A stretch of 64,000 nucleotides of DNA from Rhynchosporium graminicola (Eukaryota; Ascomycota; Leotiomycetes; Helotiales; Ploettnerulaceae): the NCBI GenBank assembly GCA_900074885.1, contig FJUW01000003.1:525273-589272 (forward strand), read 5' to 3'. The position numbers and the translations under genes were made by a program. Below the pieces are notes generated by a model. The model saw only the letters and a program-made list of their open reading frames with translations. It did not search any database and had not been told where the DNA came from. Of the stretch, positions 61,479-64,000 are shown in pieces (position 1 is the first letter of the stretch; every line of letters starts with the position of its first letter).

Positions 61479-63932
61479 TCAGAGGCGCTTCGAGACCACC
61501 GTCGCCCTTCGCTGTGGAATGCATAAAGCCGTAGCCAGCGATCCCATTCCCGCCCCGATACTCACATCAGCATAGATGTCACCTCTAAACTCCACCGTGG
61601 GGTAATTTGTAGGATCGAGTTTCTTGTGCGGTTCTGGTTCGGAGCGCCGACGAGGCGATGGTGATGTGATGGCGATGGTTCTGGCTCTCATGAAGCGCGG
61701 CGGGTTGCGCGCGTGCGGTCGTTCGAATTCCGGAACTCGGTACCGTAATTGGGCACTTGATGGTTCCGCGGTGACTTTTGTGAAGCGCACGTGTCGGATA
61801 TCCTCCTTGCCTTTGCCGTTGTCGTTGTCGTTGTCGTCGGTGTCGATCTCCTGTTCCTGTGCGGCGATGGCGATGTGATGATCAGTTTCCATCTCCTCCT
61901 CGTAAGACTCTCGGTGGCTGCGAGTCGAATTGTCCCTGGATGGCGCGGGAGACATCCCAATCGCCGAATCGGCGAATGATTTGACATCCGAGTCCGAGTT
62001 CGAGTCGAAGCTTGATCCGCATTTGACGTGTCGCTCAGCTGCTGCGGACTTTGATGGTTTCAGGGCGGAGAAGTTCTCTTGCCCGAAGAAGCTGTCGGGT
62101 CTTGAGTTTGGAGGCCTGTTTGAATCTTGGGCGTAGGTCCTGGGGGATGCGACAAGCTGGGAGAGGAAATCTTGCCAACGCTGTTCTGCGAGACCTGCTG
62201 ATTGGGGGGTTTGATGAGTCGTTTGTGGCGATTGCTCCTCCTCTCGTTCTCGGTCTTGCTTTGGCTCTGGCTCCTCTTTCTCGTGAATTCCTGTCTGCAT
62301 TTCGAAGGCAGAATGAAAGGAGTCTCGGTCGGAGTTTCGCTCGACATCGGCCTGGTAAGTGACCTGGTGCGACGCTTCTTGCTGGTGTTCTGCATTTCCA
62401 TCTTGTCCGATGGCGAACCGGCGTCCAGAGCCACCCAGGACTGGGAGACGAGATTTGAAGCGAGGTGACATAGATCTACCTTGCCTTCCTCGTATGTCTT
62501 GTCGTTCTTGTCTACCTCTTTCCTCTCGAGCCTCTTGTCCTTCACAGTGTGTTGGCATCGATCGCCGATCTTTTCGATTTTGATAGACTTGTCGTTCTGT
62601 TTCAATCGGCTGCTCCCGTCCCTTGGATACATTCTTTTTGTTGTTGGATTGCCCGTTCAATCGCCCTCTCCCGCTCTGATCGATCTTGTGGTTATCCCAC
62701 CAAGCAGCCTCAGCATGTACCTCCAAGACTCGTTCCGGGATATGCTTCGGCTTTACATATCCGGGTCTAGGTCGGGTTTCTCTGCTAACTGCCTGAGCAA
62801 TATATCCCCTTCTCACAACTTCGTTCGCTTCCTCCATGTGTTCCCGTTGCTCATACATCTCTCTCGTCTCGCTCCTATCCTGCTGCACCGTCGCCCCGTT
62901 TCCAACAACATCCATAATTTCCCGCTCCCTCTCCACCTGCTCACCACACCAACAAACCCTCCTCTTCCTCCAACTATCGACCAGTTTTCTCTCTTCTGGC
63001 TTCAGTCCCTGTAACCTCTTATTTCTGATGGCATTTTCATGATGGAACTCATAAGTACCAACCCAATCCTCGCATACGCATACAGCTTCTCGGAGACTTG
63101 CCAGAACCAGATTGTCGGTCTTCGCACCACTGATAAGATATTCAATGGCTGTGCTTTGGAAGCTAATGGAAGATCCTGAGATAATGTTTGGAGATTCACA
63201 GATTTTGTGTAGGAGCTTTTGAATGGTAGTAAGGTATAACGAGCGGTTGGATGAGGCGGTTGAGAGGAGGCAGGCGTGGAGAGCGGTGATCAAGGCTGCT
63301 GTTGTGGGGGTATCGAATATAGGGTCTGTAAGGCTGCTTTTCATGCTGGATCGAGTTGAAGCCGAGCCTCGAGCCTGTCGATGCGATCCAGGATTTGATT
63401 CTATTTTGAGTGACGCTGGGGCTGGAACTACAGTTATATCTATGAGACGAACTTGATTCCGAGTCGTCCGGGGAAGTCTGGTAGGACCACCATTCTTGGA
63501 ATAAGCAAGAGATGAAGTTCGAGGAGGGATCTGGCAGGATACACGAGTTTTGTAAATACTGGTAGGACTTTCATCCCTGGGCTGAGCGAGAGATAAAGTT
63601 CGAGGAGGGATCGGATAGGATACACGATGTTTCTGAATGTGTTGAGGATGAAGTTGATTTCCAGTTCCAACTTCAACGGTATCTTGGGCGGCGCCAGTAG
63701 ATCTTCTGCTTAGTCTTCGACGCCCTTCATTGGAGCTTGAAGGGGTGGAGGAGGCTGTGATGGGATTTCTGCGGAGAGGGTTCGTGAAGCTGGGGATCCT
63801 GCTTGGTGGAGCTTTTGGGTCGAGCATTTCTGATCGGGTTTTGGCTCGAATCATTGCTGGTGGTTGCTCATGAGATATTATTGGCAAGAGTTCTGAAGTG
63901 ATGCGATTAAAGAGCGTGTGTGAGAGATCCAA
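61479..63932 (-). CDS. Large disordered hypothetical fungal protein
   Basis: A single exon of 817 residues, Arg/Glu/Ser/Gln-rich. A duplicated element RVS(Y/C)-x-IPPRT-(L/S)-SLA occurs twice, about 35 residues apart, near residues 104-150. Residues about 205-310 look folded and helical: TALITALHACLLSTASSNRSLYLTTIQKLLHKIC, then CVCEDWVGTYEFHHENAIRNK, and a RRVCWCGEQVERER piece with a Cys-Trp-Cys. The second half is low-complexity with acidic runs (Asp-Asn, Glu) and a Ser-rich DSNSDSDVKSFADS. The end is relatively ordered (VEFRGDIYADVSIGAGMGSLATALC). A possible later start is at Met27 (63854). I do not recognise the family. It is real by length and by the codon-like composition of the frame. 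Confidence 0.7.
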   Translation of the reverse strand: MDLSHTLFNRITSELLPIISHEQPPAMIRAKTRSEMLDPKAPPSRIPSFTNPLRRNPITASSTPSSSNEGRRRLSRRSTGAAQDTVEVGTGNQLHPQHIQKHRVSYPIPPRTLSLAQPRDESPTSIYKTRVSCQIPPRTSSLAYSKNGGPTRLPRTTRNQVRLIDITVVPAPASLKIESNPGSHRQARGSASTRSSMKSSLTDPIFDTPTTAALITALHACLLSTASSNRSLYLTTIQKLLHKICESPNIISGSSISFQSTAIEYLISGAKTDNLVLASLREAVCVCEDWVGTYEFHHENAIRNKRLQGLKPEERKLVDSWRKRRVCWCGEQVEREREIMDVVGNGATVQQDRSETREMYEQREHMEEANEVVRRGYIAQAVSRETRPRPGYVKPKHIPERVLEVHAEAAWWDNHKIDQSGRGRLNGQSNNKKNVSKGREQPIETERQVYQNRKDRRSMPTHCEGQEAREERGRQERQDIRGRQGRSMSPRFKSRLPVLGGSGRRFAIGQDGNAEHQQEASHQVTYQADVERNSDRDSFHSAFEMQTGIHEKEEPEPKQDREREEEQSPQTTHQTPQSAGLAEQRWQDFLSQLVASPRTYAQDSNRPPNSRPDSFFGQENFSALKPSKSAAAERHVKCGSSFDSNSDSDVKSFADSAIGMSPAPSRDNSTRSHRESYEEEMETDHHIAIAAQEQEIDTDDNDNDNGKGKEDIRHVRFTKVTAEPSSAQLRYRVPEFERPHARNPPRFMRARTIAITSPSPRRRSEPEPHKKLDPTNYPTVEFRGDIYADVSIGAGMGSLATALCIPQRRATVVSKRL

Positions 63933-64000
63933 GATCTATCCAAGTAACGAATATAAGAAGAGCAGCACGTCAAAAAGAGTGGAAAGACATCAAGACGTCA

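Overview
The window is nuclear DNA of a filamentous ascomycete (Pezizomycotina). This rests on many short introns (about 45-60 bp, GT-AG with CTAAC/CTGAC-like branch sites), RIP-type C-to-T decay of the transposons, and fungal gene families (HET, GH12, UVDE, MGM101, fungal-specific transcription factors). The style fits Leotiomycetes, but that placement is an inference, not shown by the sequence.

Region 1 (1-16.3 kb) is an AT-rich transposon graveyard. Two minus-strand Ty3/Gypsy elements occupy 1-10073. The left one appears to have inserted into the RNase H region of the right one, and both are almost stripped of CA/TG dinucleotides. A third LTR-like end follows at about 10.1 kb, then a mutated ORF ghost, a small palindromic MITE (12.3 kb), and a 2.7-kb PIF/Harbinger-like transposon (12965-15639). 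That transposon has split a small cysteine-rich secreted-protein gene in two (12712-12962 and 15642-15748).

Region 2 (17.5-47 kb) is ordinary gene-rich euchromatin. In order it holds: a TB2/DP1/HVA22 (REEP-like) membrane protein; a TANGO2/NRDE protein; a 1113-residue disordered protein with internal repeats; a DUF8035-like Arg-rich protein; TFIIH subunit Tfb2; a nine-exon hotdog thioesterase with a GC-AG intron; an MFS sugar transporter; UV-damage endonuclease; a small tail-anchored candidate; a zinc-cluster relic; the mitochondrial genes MGM101 and COA4; and biotin-protein ligase, head-to-head with COA4.

Region 3 (46.8-56 kb) is accessory in character. It holds a broken HET-domain gene, a secreted GH12 glucanase, a decayed fungal transcription-factor gene, and a GT8 glycosyltransferase, with long gene-free stretches between them.

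Region 4 (59.2-64 kb) carries a cytochrome b5-fused delta-8 sphingolipid-type desaturase and a large disordered hypothetical protein.

The most interesting observations are the transposon-split secreted protein, the nested RIP-mutated retroelements in which zinc-knuckle and RT motifs can still be read through the mutations, and the group of disabled self-recognition/regulatory genes. All exon structures were derived by eye from reading frames and splice signals; no searches were run.
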